From JASFYU01 sp045046905 (GTDB lineage Bacteria > Bacteroidota > Bacteroidia > Flavobacteriales > Flavobacteriaceae), in NCBI GenBank assembly GCA_045046905.1, contig JASFYU010000041.1:22640-86639 (forward strand): a stretch of 64,000 nucleotides of DNA. The letters are read 5' to 3'. Positions 36,167 through 45,281 of the stretch are shown here, piece by piece. The position numbers and the translations under genes were made by a program. Within the stretch, counting starts at the first letter, position 1. Each line of letters begins with the position of its first letter. The notes below the pieces were generated by a model. That model was not told the origin of the DNA. It was given only the letters and a program-made list of their open reading frames with translations, and searched no databases.

Positions 36167-38116
36167 ATGAAAACAGAAGCGAAACTATTTATGAAAAAAA
36201 AGTCAGGTAAAAACAGAATCGATATTTCATATAAGCCGATAGGGCAATTTGAAGAAACACGTTTTGAAAAAATTCACAATGTGATCTTTTCAAATTCCAA
36301 TGAAGGTTCGATTAGGGTTGCACAGGAGATAGCCGAGCTTATAAAAGCGAAGCAATCGCTGAATCAATCGTGCATATTAGGTTTGGCGACAGGTTCATCT
36401 CCAATTCGGGTTTATGAAGAATTGGTCAGAATGCATCAAGAAGATGGTTTGAGTTTTGCTAATGTAGTCACCTTTAACCTAGATGAATATCTGCCCATGG
36501 ATAAAGAGAACAGGCAAAGTTATTTTTATTTCATGCACGAGCATTTATTCAATCATATTGACATATTACCTGATAACATTCATGTACCAGATGGTAAAAC
36601 ATCTAGTGAATCGGTCGTAGAATATTGTTTGGACTATGAAAAAAAGATAAAAAAATACGGTGGTCTAGATTTTCAACTTTTAGGAATAGGCAGAACGGGA
36701 CATGTGGGCTTCAACGAACCAGGCTCTCATTACAATTCGGGTACACGGGTGATTACTTTGGATCACATAACGCGAGTAGATGCCGCACCTTCTTTTTTGG
36801 GTATCGATAATGTTCCAAGGAAAGCCATTACTATGGGTATTGCTACGGTAAGAAGTGCAAAAAGAATAGTATTACTCGGCTGGGGGCAAAACAAGGCCCA
36901 GATAATCAAACAGACCATCGAGGGCGATATTTCGTCTCATGTACCCGCAACCTACCTTCAAGAACACAATAATTGCACTTTCGTATTGGATGTTAGTGCC
37001 GGTAGCGAACTAACACGAAATAAGACACCTTGGCTTGTAGAATCCTGTGAATGGACCAAAGACCTCACAGCCAAAGCCATAGTGTGGTTATGCGGCGAAA
37101 CGGGAAAAACAATCCTAAGCCTTACCGACAAAGATTACAATGACAATGGCATGTCAGGCCTATTGACTTTGGAAGATTCTTACGATTTGAACATAGAAAT
37201 GTTCAATCGACTTCAGCATAGCATCACCGGTTGGCCAGGAGGCAAACCCAATGCCGATGATACGAGCAGGCCTGAACGGGCGTTACCCGCTAAAAAGAAG
37301 GTCATTATTTTCAGCCCTCACCCTGATGACGATGTCATTTCTATGGGAGGAACCTTCGACAGGTTGGTAGAACAAGGCCATGAGGTACATATCGTATACC
37401 AAACATCTGGGAATATTGCGGTTTCAGATACAGAAGCCCGAAAATTTGCGGAAATATCAAAAAGAATACACCCTTCAGAAGAAGCCCAGGTCATCATAGA
37501 CTTTATTAAAGAAAAAAAGGAAAGCAGTTTTGACTCTAAAGAAGTGCGCCTTTTAAAAGGAAATATCAGAAGAGGCGAATCCTATGCAGCCACAAGATAT
37601 ATGGGATTAGAAGATGCTAATGTTCATTTCTTAGACCTGCCTTTTTATGAAACGGGTACCATCAAAAAGAAAAGTCTATCCGAAGAGGATATTGAAATTA
37701 TGATAGATATTATCAAAAAAATAAAGCCACATCAAATATATGCCGCCGGTGACTTGGCCGACCCCCACGGCACCCATAAGGTTTGTTTAGATGCTGTTTT
37801 TGAGTCTCTAAAGCGCTTAAAAAAAGAACCCTTTATGAAAGATTGCTGGCTTTGGTTATATAGGGGGGCATGGCACGAATGGGGCATCAATGAAATTGAA
37901 ATGGCGGTTCCCATGAGCCCAGGCCAAGTATTAAAAAAACGTTTTGCTATTTTTTGCCACCAATCACAAAAAGACGGGGTTATGTTCCAAGGCAATGATT
38001 CAAGAGAATTCTGGATGAGAGCCGAAGAACGCAATAAAGACACCGCAGCAAGGTATAAGGCTCTTGGCCTATCGGATTATGCCGCTATGGAAGCTTTTGT
38101 ACGTTATAAATTCTAA
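36167..38116 (+). CDS. nagB: Glucosamine-6-phosphate deaminase fused to a PIG-L (LmbE-like) deacetylase domain
   Basis: 649 residues from ATG 36167. In-frame ATGs also occur at 36104 (just inside the -7 box, unlikely) and 36191. The N-terminal deaminase (about 30-300) has ILGLATGSSPIRVYEEL, VTFNLDEYLPM near 103 and GIGRTGHVGFNEPGS near 175, the NagB active-site motifs that convert GlcN-6P to Fru-6P and ammonia. After a linker, a PIG-L domain (about 378-600) shows the zinc-ligand motif FSPHPDDDVISMGG and a distal ADPHGTHKVCLDA. The normal NagB is about 270 residues. PIG-L proteins remove acetyl from GlcNAc moieties, so the fusion could do both deacetylation and deamination (inference). First gene of the plus-strand recycling operon. 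Confidence 0.93.
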   Translation: MKTEAKLFMKKKSGKNRIDISYKPIGQFEETRFEKIHNVIFSNSNEGSIRVAQEIAELIKAKQSLNQSCILGLATGSSPIRVYEELVRMHQEDGLSFANVVTFNLDEYLPMDKENRQSYFYFMHEHLFNHIDILPDNIHVPDGKTSSESVVEYCLDYEKKIKKYGGLDFQLLGIGRTGHVGFNEPGSHYNSGTRVITLDHITRVDAAPSFLGIDNVPRKAITMGIATVRSAKRIVLLGWGQNKAQIIKQTIEGDISSHVPATYLQEHNNCTFVLDVSAGSELTRNKTPWLVESCEWTKDLTAKAIVWLCGETGKTILSLTDKDYNDNGMSGLLTLEDSYDLNIEMFNRLQHSITGWPGGKPNADDTSRPERALPAKKKVIIFSPHPDDDVISMGGTFDRLVEQGHEVHIVYQTSGNIAVSDTEARKFAEISKRIHPSEEAQVIIDFIKEKKESSFDSKEVRLLKGNIRRGESYAATRYMGLEDANVHFLDLPFYETGTIKKKSLSEEDIEIMIDIIKKIKPHQIYAAGDLADPHGTHKVCLDAVFESLKRLKKEPFMKDCWLWLYRGAWHEWGINEIEMAVPMSPGQVLKKRFAIFCHQSQKDGVMFQGNDSREFWMRAEERNKDTAARYKALGLSDYAAMEAFVRYKF

Positions 38117-38407
38117 AGCACCTAGACTTCGGGGCCATACTGTTTATTCACAGCTCGGCCCCGCAGTTCTAAGAGAATAAAACAACCCTTCTTGAAGCTC
38201 CCTTTCGAGGAATTTTTTATTTCGAGGCAAACCCCTTCATAGACAGGCCTGCCTGCGGTAGGCAGGTTAAACCCGCAAGGAGAAATTAAAAAAGAACTTA
38301 TCCTAAACATTTCTATGCCCGCCGAATCGGCCGGCATAGAAATATTGAACCCATAAGTAAGAATAAATGCCTATTCGTAATCTTGAGATAGGTCTTTCTC
38401 AATTGCT
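38117..38407. other. Intergenic region with family C repeat fragment and two hairpins
   Basis: Three structures fill the gap. A long-loop hairpin pairs CGGGGCC with GGCCCCG (about 38129-38163). A family C repeat fragment spans 38243-38290 (GGCCTGCCTGCGGTAGGCAGG followed by TTAAACCC). An 11-bp stem, ATTTCTATGCC/GGCATAGAAAT with an inner GC stem, lies at 38309-38343. None has a clear T run on the plus strand, so whether nagB and the downstream genes share one transcript is open. Confidence 0.5.
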
Positions 38408-39925
38408 ATGATAAAAAAAATAGGAATCCTACTTCTTATAAGTCTTACTTCTTGTGGCGTCTTTAAACCTAGCATTCCACAACCAAGAACAGAGTTCCGT
38501 GGGTTCTGGGTAGCCACCGTTGTGAATATTGATTGGCCTACGCTTGGCAACGATGCCTTGGAAAAACAAAAATCTGACTACCTAAGAATACTCGATTTCT
38601 ATCAAAAATTGAATTTCAATGCGGCCATTGTTCAAATTCGAACGGCAGGAGATGCCTTTTACCCTTCTAAATACGCCCCATGGTCGCGATTTTTAACAGG
38701 CAAAGAGGGCAAAGCTCCACATACCGAAATAGATGTTTTAGAATGGATGATAAATGAAACACATAAACGCGGTATGGAATTTCATGCATGGTTAAATCCA
38801 TATCGGGCGACCTTTGACCTAAAAACAGAAATTCTTAGTTCTGCACATGATTATAATACGCAGCCCGAGTGGATGTTAAAATATGGAAAGAAGTTCTACT
38901 ATGACCCCGGCCTACCTGAGGTACGGCAACGTTTGATATCGATTATAGACGAGGTTGTTTCGAACTATGATATTGACGCCATTCATTTCGACGACTATTT
39001 TTACCCGTATAAAATAAAAGATGAGGTGTTTGATGATACCGCTAGCTATTCTTATTACGCACTTCCTAATCAATCATTAGATGACTGGCGAAGGAGTAAT
39101 ATTGACTCCCTTATAAAAAATACCCACAAAACTATCAAGGCAAGAAAACCATGGGTTCAGTTCGGAGTCAGCCCTTTCGGAGTCTGGAAAAACAAATCGA
39201 CTGACCCTAGGGGTTCTGACACTCAAGCAGGTCAGACCACCTATGAGGATTTGTACGCCGACCCCCTACTCTGGATAAAAAAAGGCTGGTTAGATTATCT
39301 AGTGCCACAGGTGTATTGGAGCATGGAACTTACTGTTGCATCACATCGAAAAATTATGGCTTGGTGGGCAAATAACACCCAGAACACCAACCTATACATT
39401 GGTAACGGAGCCTATAAAATCAGGAATAACAAGGATACATCTTGGAAAAACAAAAAAGAGCTACCAGACCAATTGACTCTCGCCCGAAAAACAGAAGCCG
39501 TTCAAGGCAATGTTTTTTTTAGTGCTAAAAGCCTGATGAAAAAAAATCAAGATGTCGTGAGACACCTCAAAAAGAACTATTACCAAAAAGTGGCCCTACC
39601 GCCCGTTTCACCTTTCGCCCCGATCCTGGCAAATTCAGTAATACAACTCGAATCATTTGATGATTTCTCGGAATTCATCACATTAAATTTTAAAGGACCA
39701 GGGCTCGATACCTATAGGTTTGCTATGGTATATGCCTCTAAAAAAAAACTAAAACTACACTACCCCATCAAAAAACTATTGACCAAAACGGTTGTTAAAA
39801 AGGGCAATAGCATAAGTATCAACAAAAAACAACTTAAAAACAAAAAACACTTAGCGCTCACTTTTATCAATAGATTCGGACAAGAAAGTGAGCCGATTAT
39901 CATACATTTAAATCAAATATATTAA
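38408..39925 (+). CDS. Family 10-like glycosyl hydrolase (GHL10; DigH/YngK-like lipoprotein)
   Basis: 505 residues with a lipoprotein signal (KIGILLLISLTSCGVF; Cys about 16). The GHL10 (DUF187) barrel is seen in RTEFRGFWVATVVNIDWP near residue 27, FNAAIVQIRTAGDAFYPSKYAPWSRF near 75, RGMEFHAWLNPYRATFD near 120, DAIHFDDYFYPYK near 193 and WLDYLVPQVYWSMEL near 297. E. coli DigH (YddW) of this family cleaves denuded peptidoglycan glycan strands, which suits a gene placed 1 bp before ampG in a recycling cluster. The acidic residues in HFDDYF are likely catalytic. Located at the cell envelope. Confidence 0.88.
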   Translation: MIKKIGILLLISLTSCGVFKPSIPQPRTEFRGFWVATVVNIDWPTLGNDALEKQKSDYLRILDFYQKLNFNAAIVQIRTAGDAFYPSKYAPWSRFLTGKEGKAPHTEIDVLEWMINETHKRGMEFHAWLNPYRATFDLKTEILSSAHDYNTQPEWMLKYGKKFYYDPGLPEVRQRLISIIDEVVSNYDIDAIHFDDYFYPYKIKDEVFDDTASYSYYALPNQSLDDWRRSNIDSLIKNTHKTIKARKPWVQFGVSPFGVWKNKSTDPRGSDTQAGQTTYEDLYADPLLWIKKGWLDYLVPQVYWSMELTVASHRKIMAWWANNTQNTNLYIGNGAYKIRNNKDTSWKNKKELPDQLTLARKTEAVQGNVFFSAKSLMKKNQDVVRHLKKNYYQKVALPPVSPFAPILANSVIQLESFDDFSEFITLNFKGPGLDTYRFAMVYASKKKLKLHYPIKKLLTKTVVKKGNSISINKKQLKNKKHLALTFINRFGQESEPIIIHLNQIY

Positions 39926-41200
39926 ATGGCACAAAAAGATAAATGGGCTTGGGCATGGATTCCCGTCCTCTATTTCACACAAGGGCTTCCTTATGTCCTC
40001 GTTGTCACAGTTTCTGTAATCATGTACAAGAAACTTGGTGTGAGTAACGAGGATATTGGTTTTTATACCAGCCTGTTATATTTGCCTTGGGTACTAAAAC
40101 CATTATGGAGTCCGTTCGTTGATTTAAAAAGCACCAAACGCAAATGGTTCTTATCAATGCAATTGGTAATAGCGGTAGCCATTCTGGGGGTTGGGCTGAG
40201 CTTACCGACCAATATGTTCTTCACCACTACCCTAGCCTGTTTCTGGATGGCAGCTTTCGCATCGGCCACCAATGACATAGCCTCAGACGGTTATTATATG
40301 CTTGGCTTGACCGAAAAGAAACAATCTTTTTTTGTCGGAATGCGAAGTACTTTTTACCGTTTAGCCATGGTAACAGGAGAAGGCCTGATTGTAATAATTG
40401 CAGGTTTTCTTGAAAATAAATACGGTGACAATACCAAGGCCTGGAGTATGACCATGACCATGGCCGCCTTTTTAATGCTGGCCCTTACCATTTCCAATTT
40501 TTTTGTCACCCCAAAATTTGAATCTTCCGAAACCATTAAGACCGAAAAACCAAAGGGTTTCTTAGAAGTTTTTACGTCATTTTTCAAAAAACCGGGTATT
40601 GGAATTGCCTTGGCATTTATATTGACATTTCGTTTGGGCGAATCACAATTGGTAAAAATGGCAGCTCCGTTTTTACTCGATAACGCCTCGAAAGGCGGTC
40701 TGGGTTATTCGACAGAGCAACTGGGAACAATTTTTGGTACGGCCGGGGTTATCTTTCTCTCAATCGGTGGTATTCTGGGCGGAATTCTAATCTCAAGAGA
40801 TGGACTCAAAAAATGGATGCTTCCCATGGTTCTTTCTTTGAATATTCCTAACATCCTCTACGCTGTACTTGCATTGACTAAAACAACGAATATTTTTGCG
40901 GTTACTGCTACAGTAGTCTTTGAGAAATTTGGATACGGCTTTGGGTTTGCAGCTTTTTTAATGTATTTGATCTATATAGCCGATGGCAAATCAAGAACGT
41001 CGCACTACGCTATTGCTACAGGATTTATGGCTTTAGGAATGATGTTACCCGGCATGATTAGTGGCTATATACAACAGTGGCTTGGGTATGGCGGCTTCTT
41101 TATTTGGGTCGTCATTGCGGCCTTACCGGCTCTCTTTCTGCTAAAGTTCATTTCGTATCCTGCCGATTTTGGCAAAAAAAACTCAGATTCTAATGAATAA
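39926..41200 (+). CDS. ampG: AmpG-like MFS permease for anhydro-muropeptides
   Basis: A 424-residue major facilitator with about twelve membrane segments. WAWIPVLYFTQGLPYVLVVTVSVIMYK at the N-terminus, LPWVLKPLWSPFVDL near residue 50 (the MFS A-motif region) and ATNDIASDGYYML near 112 are typical of AmpG. Known AmpG brings GlcNAc-anhMurNAc with or without peptide from the periplasm into the cytoplasm. Its ATG follows the GHL10 stop by 0 bp, and its last codons overlap the start of nagZ by 8 bp, so the three are translationally coupled. Confidence 0.92.
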   Translation: MAQKDKWAWAWIPVLYFTQGLPYVLVVTVSVIMYKKLGVSNEDIGFYTSLLYLPWVLKPLWSPFVDLKSTKRKWFLSMQLVIAVAILGVGLSLPTNMFFTTTLACFWMAAFASATNDIASDGYYMLGLTEKKQSFFVGMRSTFYRLAMVTGEGLIVIIAGFLENKYGDNTKAWSMTMTMAAFLMLALTISNFFVTPKFESSETIKTEKPKGFLEVFTSFFKKPGIGIALAFILTFRLGESQLVKMAAPFLLDNASKGGLGYSTEQLGTIFGTAGVIFLSIGGILGGILISRDGLKKWMLPMVLSLNIPNILYAVLALTKTTNIFAVTATVVFEKFGYGFGFAAFLMYLIYIADGKSRTSHYAIATGFMALGMMLPGMISGYIQQWLGYGGFFIWVVIAALPALFLLKFISYPADFGKKNSDSNE

Positions 41201-42860
41201 GGTGTTACCGTATGCGCAGGCAAGTGAGAAATTGACCCTAGTCGAAAAAATAGGCCAATTGTTTATGCCCGCCGCTTTTATAAATGACAAAGAGGAAGAA
41301 ATACAAGACTTAGAAAAACTTATTGAGGAACAGCATGTAGGTGGACTCTGTTTTTTTCACAGTCGTGCAAGCGCGGCAACAAATTTTGAAGGTAAAAAGA
41401 AAATCATTTACAACCAGAACAGCCTTGGCACCCTAAAGCAATTGATTCAACGGTATCAAAAAGCAGCCCAACACCCATTGCTGATTGCCATCGATGCCGA
41501 ATGGGGCCTTGCCATGCGTATCGAAAACACAGCTCAATATCCTTACGCGATAACACTCGGGGCCATTCGAGAAAACAATGCCTTGATTTTTGAGATGGGC
41601 AAGAATATAGCCTCTGATTGTAAACAAGCAGGCATACACTGGAATTTATCACCAGTAGTCGATATTACTAACAATCCGAATAATCCTGTAATAGGCTACC
41701 GCTCATTTGGTGAGAATCGCGAAGCGGTCACAAACAAAGCGCTCGCCTATATTCATGGTACCGAAAGTGAAGGTATACTGACCAGCATCAAGCATTTTCC
41801 GGGGCATGGCGATACGGCGACCGATTCACATTTAAAGCTTCCGCTAATCGATAAGACGAAGAAAGAACTTTTAGAGAATGAACTGTACCCCTTTCAAAAA
41901 CTAATCGATCAAGGAATAGATTCCGTTATGGTTGGTCATTTATCAGTACCCGCCTTGTCCGGTGGAAAAAAGAACTCTTCAAGCCTTTCTAAGGATATCA
42001 TCAAAGGTATTTTACGCACAACTATGGGTTTCAAGGGCGTAGTTATTTCCGATGCCTTGAACATGCATGCAATCTCAAAAGATTATCCTACCAAAGGTGA
42101 ATTAGAGTGGCTGGCCTTCGATGCAGGAAATGATGTTCTCTGTTTTGCAGAACATATAAAAGAAGGCATTGATACTATACTAAAAAATGCTACTACCCCA
42201 CAAATTGAGGATAGTTTCAAAAGGGTTTGGGCTTTGAAAGAAAAAGCTATCAAACCATTGCCTACCGGAACAATCTCAGCATGTATTAATCCTGATCTGC
42301 TCAACGCAAAAATCGCAAAAGAAAGTCTGACTCTGGTCAAAGGCGATGATTCTAGTATTTCTGATTTTAATTCCGGAGACTTTATAGGCATATCCATAGC
42401 GCAAAGCCGTGCTCATGTATTTTTTGAATCGATCAACACCGCTCATCCATTTGACGTACTTTCATCAGATAACCATTCGATTGGCGAACTTAAGAATAGA
42501 ATCCGAAACCAAGAGAATATTGTATTGGCGGTGTATCCTCCTCATGTAAAGCCCATTGATTCTTTTGGCTTGACCCAAGAAGAAATACAATTTATAAATG
42601 AGCTGATACAGACCAGAAATGTGGTGCTGTACCTCTTCGGAAATCCGTTTGTCTTAAACCATATCAATACCCAAAAGGCAAAAGCCATAGTATTGATCTA
42701 TCAAGATTTTAAGGTTTTTCAAGAAGTTGCCGCCGAACATTTTATGGGTAATTTTAAAGGAAATGGAAAACTTGCAGTTCGCCTTGGAAAAAGTAAACTA
42801 CCTCGGGGCCAGCCTACCGAAGGCAGGTTAAGCACACTATTGGGAATAAAAACTAAATAG
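41193..42860 (+). CDS. nagZ: Beta-N-acetylglucosaminidase NagZ-like, family GH3
   Basis: Removes non-reducing GlcNAc from GlcNAc-anhMurNAc(-peptide). The start ATG 41193 overlaps the ampG stop by 8 bp; an earlier in-frame ATG (41169) lies inside ampG. The 555 residues carry the GH3 catalytic domain (about 1-345) with the NagZ His/Asp loop KHFPGHGDTATDSH near 200 and the nucleophile Asp in GVVISDALNMHA near 287. The remaining ~200 residues form an extra domain absent from short proteobacterial NagZ (about 340 residues). No signal peptide is seen, in keeping with a cytoplasmic enzyme. The last ~15 codons overlap sequence resembling the family C repeat. Confidence 0.93.
   Translation: MNKVLPYAQASEKLTLVEKIGQLFMPAAFINDKEEEIQDLEKLIEEQHVGGLCFFHSRASAATNFEGKKKIIYNQNSLGTLKQLIQRYQKAAQHPLLIAIDAEWGLAMRIENTAQYPYAITLGAIRENNALIFEMGKNIASDCKQAGIHWNLSPVVDITNNPNNPVIGYRSFGENREAVTNKALAYIHGTESEGILTSIKHFPGHGDTATDSHLKLPLIDKTKKELLENELYPFQKLIDQGIDSVMVGHLSVPALSGGKKNSSSLSKDIIKGILRTTMGFKGVVISDALNMHAISKDYPTKGELEWLAFDAGNDVLCFAEHIKEGIDTILKNATTPQIEDSFKRVWALKEKAIKPLPTGTISACINPDLLNAKIAKESLTLVKGDDSSISDFNSGDFIGISIAQSRAHVFFESINTAHPFDVLSSDNHSIGELKNRIRNQENIVLAVYPPHVKPIDSFGLTQEEIQFINELIQTRNVVLYLFGNPFVLNHINTQKAKAIVLIYQDFKVFQEVAAEHFMGNFKGNGKLAVRLGKSKLPRGQPTEGRLSTLLGIKTK
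42805..42852 (+). repeat. Family C repeat-like sequence within the nagZ 3' end
   Basis: CAGCCTACC, AAGGCAGGTTAA and TTGGGAATAAAA occur in the same order and near-same spacing as CTGCCAGC, TAGGCAGGTTAAACCC and CGGGAATAAAA in the copy at 59128-59171. Here the sequence is read in frame as the final residues of NagZ (PTEGRLSTLLGIKTK). Resemblance by convergence is possible. Confidence 0.4.
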
Positions 42861-42867
42861 GTAAAAA

Positions 42868-43800
42868 ATGAATTTAGCCGTAGCACAATTTGAACCCAAA
42901 GATGGAGACAAGTCTTATAATCTATCTATAATTAGAGCCCTGACCAAAAGCGCAAAATCTAAGGGAGCTGATCTAATAAGCTTTCATGAAATGTCAGTTA
43001 CGGCTTATACATTTACCAAAGATTTAAGTCTTGAAGAAATAACCTCCTTGGCAGAGGAAGTACCTCATGGCAAAAGTACCCGAGAGCTAATACGAATTTC
43101 TCAAGACAATGACATGCCCATATTAGCAGGCTTGGTAGAGAAAGAAAATGATAAAATCTACAATACCTATATATGTGTTAGTAAAGGCGAAATAATTGCC
43201 AAGTATCGAAAGTTACATCCCTTCATCAGCAAACATATGTCGCCCGGAAATGATTATATCGTATTTGACCTATTAGGTTGGAAATGTGGTATTCTAATTT
43301 GCTACGATAATAATATAATAGAAAATGTACGGGCAACCGCTTTACTTGGAGCAGAACTTATATTTGCACCCCATGTTACGGGTTGCACCCCTTCGGCCAT
43401 GCCGGGCAGAGGCTATGTTGAAGATGTATTTTGGCAAAATCGACAAGACGACCCCGTTTCTTTACGTATGGAATTCGATGGCCCAAAAGGGCGGCAGTGG
43501 TTAATGAAATGGTTACCTGCAAGGGCATATGACAATGGGGTGTATTATGCATTTACCAATCCGATCGGATATGACGGTGCGCATTTAAAAAATGGCAATG
43601 CTATGGTAATCGACCCCTACGGTGAAGTTTTGTCAGAGATAAAATCATTTGATAACGACTTTACCATCGCAAAAATATCCAAGGAAAAAATAAAACTTTC
43701 AGGAGGTTGGCGATACACAAATGCAAGAAGACCCGAACTGTACAAGAATATCATTGGCAGAGAACACCATTCAAAAACCCATCCGACTTGGCTCAAGTAA
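42868..43800 (+). CDS. Carbon-nitrogen hydrolase (nitrilase superfamily)
   Basis: 310 residues with the Glu-Lys-Cys triad of the superfamily: Glu in SFHEMSV near residue 40, Lys in AKYRKLHPF near 113 and Cys in CGILICYDNNIIENVR near 146. These enzymes hydrolyse amides, ureides or nitriles; most are N-carbamoyl or omega-amidases rather than true nitrilases. It lies 7 bp after nagZ and 30 bp before anmK, inside the recycling cluster. An amide bond in muropeptides or the acetamido group of an amino sugar would therefore be a sensible substrate (inference only). No signal peptide. Exact reaction unknown. Confidence 0.85.
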   Translation: MNLAVAQFEPKDGDKSYNLSIIRALTKSAKSKGADLISFHEMSVTAYTFTKDLSLEEITSLAEEVPHGKSTRELIRISQDNDMPILAGLVEKENDKIYNTYICVSKGEIIAKYRKLHPFISKHMSPGNDYIVFDLLGWKCGILICYDNNIIENVRATALLGAELIFAPHVTGCTPSAMPGRGYVEDVFWQNRQDDPVSLRMEFDGPKGRQWLMKWLPARAYDNGVYYAFTNPIGYDGAHLKNGNAMVIDPYGEVLSEIKSFDNDFTIAKISKEKIKLSGGWRYTNARRPELYKNIIGREHHSKTHPTWLK

Positions 43801-43830
43801 AATAGTAATGACTCAATTTAAATTAATCTG

Positions 43831-44907
43831 ATGAAAATTTATAAAATCATTGGCCTCATGTCAGGCACTTCTTTAGACGGCCTGGATCTTGCCTGTTGCC
43901 ATATATGGAAATCGGAAGATCTCTGGGATTTTGAAATTAAACATACCCAAAGTATTCCCTATACTCTCGAAATGCAAGAAAGGCTGAAAAATTCTATTTT
44001 TTTGTCGGCGGAAGAATTGTTGCAATTTCATAATACTTACGGAATTTGGTTGGGAGAACAGACTAAATCTTTTATAGACGAACATAATTTGGAAATCGAC
44101 TTTATTGCCAGTCACGGGCATACTACACATCACCAACCAGAAAATGGATTCACCTTTCAGATCGGATCGGGGCAGCATTTGGCTAATACCAGCGGTCAAA
44201 AGGTAGTTTGCGATTTTCGAACCAATGATGTAGCCCTAGCCGGGCAAGGTGCTCCTTTGGTACCCATTGGTGATCAGCTATTTTTTGCTAACTATGATTT
44301 CTGCTTAAACCTTGGAGGTATCTGCAATATTTCTTTCGAAAAAAATGGAGTACGTATGGCCTATGACATAGGTCTTGCCAATATGATTCTAAACCATATA
44401 ACAGCAAAAATTGATTTGGCGTATGACCAAGGTGGAGCCATGGCGCTACGAGGAAATATAAATGCTGAAATGCTCGAAAAACTGAACAATCTAGCGTATT
44501 ATCGCCTCCCTTTTCCTAAATCTATTGGTTATGAGTGGTTTGTATCTCAAGTGGTTCCTATCGTTGACAAAACCAAGGATAGTATTGAAAATTTGCTACA
44601 TACGGCCATACATCATATTTGTGAAAAGGTTGCGCAACAAATACAGACCAACAGTAGTAAAACTGAAAGTAGCCTATTGGTAACAGGTGGTGGAGCCCTG
44701 AACACTTTTTTTATGAAAACCCTTCAAGAGAAATTAGGAACAGGAATAAAGATGATTATTCCGCCTCAAATATTAATCGAGTATAAGGAAGCCTTGGTGT
44801 TCGCCTTAATGGGAGTGTTGCGCTCAGAAAATGAAGTTAACGTTCTCTGTTCGGTTAGTGGAGCAAAACACGATTCATCTAGCGGTGTAGTTTTTCTACC
44901 AAATTGA
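43831..44907 (+). CDS. anmK: Anhydro-N-acetylmuramic acid kinase AnmK
   Basis: Phosphorylates and opens 1,6-anhydro-MurNAc to MurNAc-6-phosphate, the substrate of MurQ encoded 9 kb upstream in the cluster. The 358 residues start with the signature GLMSGTSLDGLDLACC and continue with DFIASHGHTTHHQP near residue 88, FQIGSGQHLA, VVCDFRTNDVALAGQGAPLVP near 125 and LNLGGICNISF near 154. A C-terminal ASKHA-fold nucleotide loop (SSLLVTGGGALNTF near 280) follows. Normal length. Last gene of the plus-strand recycling run. Confidence 0.96.
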   Translation: MKIYKIIGLMSGTSLDGLDLACCHIWKSEDLWDFEIKHTQSIPYTLEMQERLKNSIFLSAEELLQFHNTYGIWLGEQTKSFIDEHNLEIDFIASHGHTTHHQPENGFTFQIGSGQHLANTSGQKVVCDFRTNDVALAGQGAPLVPIGDQLFFANYDFCLNLGGICNISFEKNGVRMAYDIGLANMILNHITAKIDLAYDQGGAMALRGNINAEMLEKLNNLAYYRLPFPKSIGYEWFVSQVVPIVDKTKDSIENLLHTAIHHICEKVAQQIQTNSSKTESSLLVTGGGALNTFFMKTLQEKLGTGIKMIIPPQILIEYKEALVFALMGVLRSENEVNVLCSVSGAKHDSSSGVVFLPN

Positions 44908-44993
44908 GCATTAAACGTTGCAAAAAGTTTAATACCATCTCCGTTTGATTACAAATCCTTATATTGAGAAATAAAAAAAAACATATAGTACTT

Positions 44994-45254
44994 ATGTCTG
45001 ACAAACAAAAAAATGCTACCGCCTATTGGAAAGAGAACGTACGGTATCTTTTTATTCTTCTCGCTATTTGGTTCGCTGTTTCCTATGGTGCAGGAATTCT
45101 ATTTAAAGAAGCACTTGACAGCATTCAACTTGGTGGGTTTAAACTAGGCTTCTGGTTTGCACAGCAGGGATCTATCTATGTGTTCGTCGTATTGATTTTC
45201 GTTTATGTTCGATTGATGAACAAATTAGATACGAAATACGGCTATAACGAATAA
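44994..45254 (+). CDS. DUF4212 small membrane subunit of a sodium/solute symporter
   Basis: 86 residues from ATG 44994; a TTG 30 bp upstream in frame is a poorer start. Two membrane helices are present (LFILLAIWFAVSYGAGILF and FWFAQQGSIYVFVVLIFVYV). The TAYWKENVRY start and GFKLGFWFAQQGSIYVFV core are characteristic of DUF4212 proteins, which are regularly encoded just ahead of VC_2705-type sodium/solute symporters and are thought to be their accessory subunit. It is followed after 27 bp by such a symporter. Confidence 0.9.
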   Translation: MSDKQKNATAYWKENVRYLFILLAIWFAVSYGAGILFKEALDSIQLGGFKLGFWFAQQGSIYVFVVLIFVYVRLMNKLDTKYGYNE

Positions 45255-45281
45255 CCACAACCCTTCAAAAACCTTTGAATT

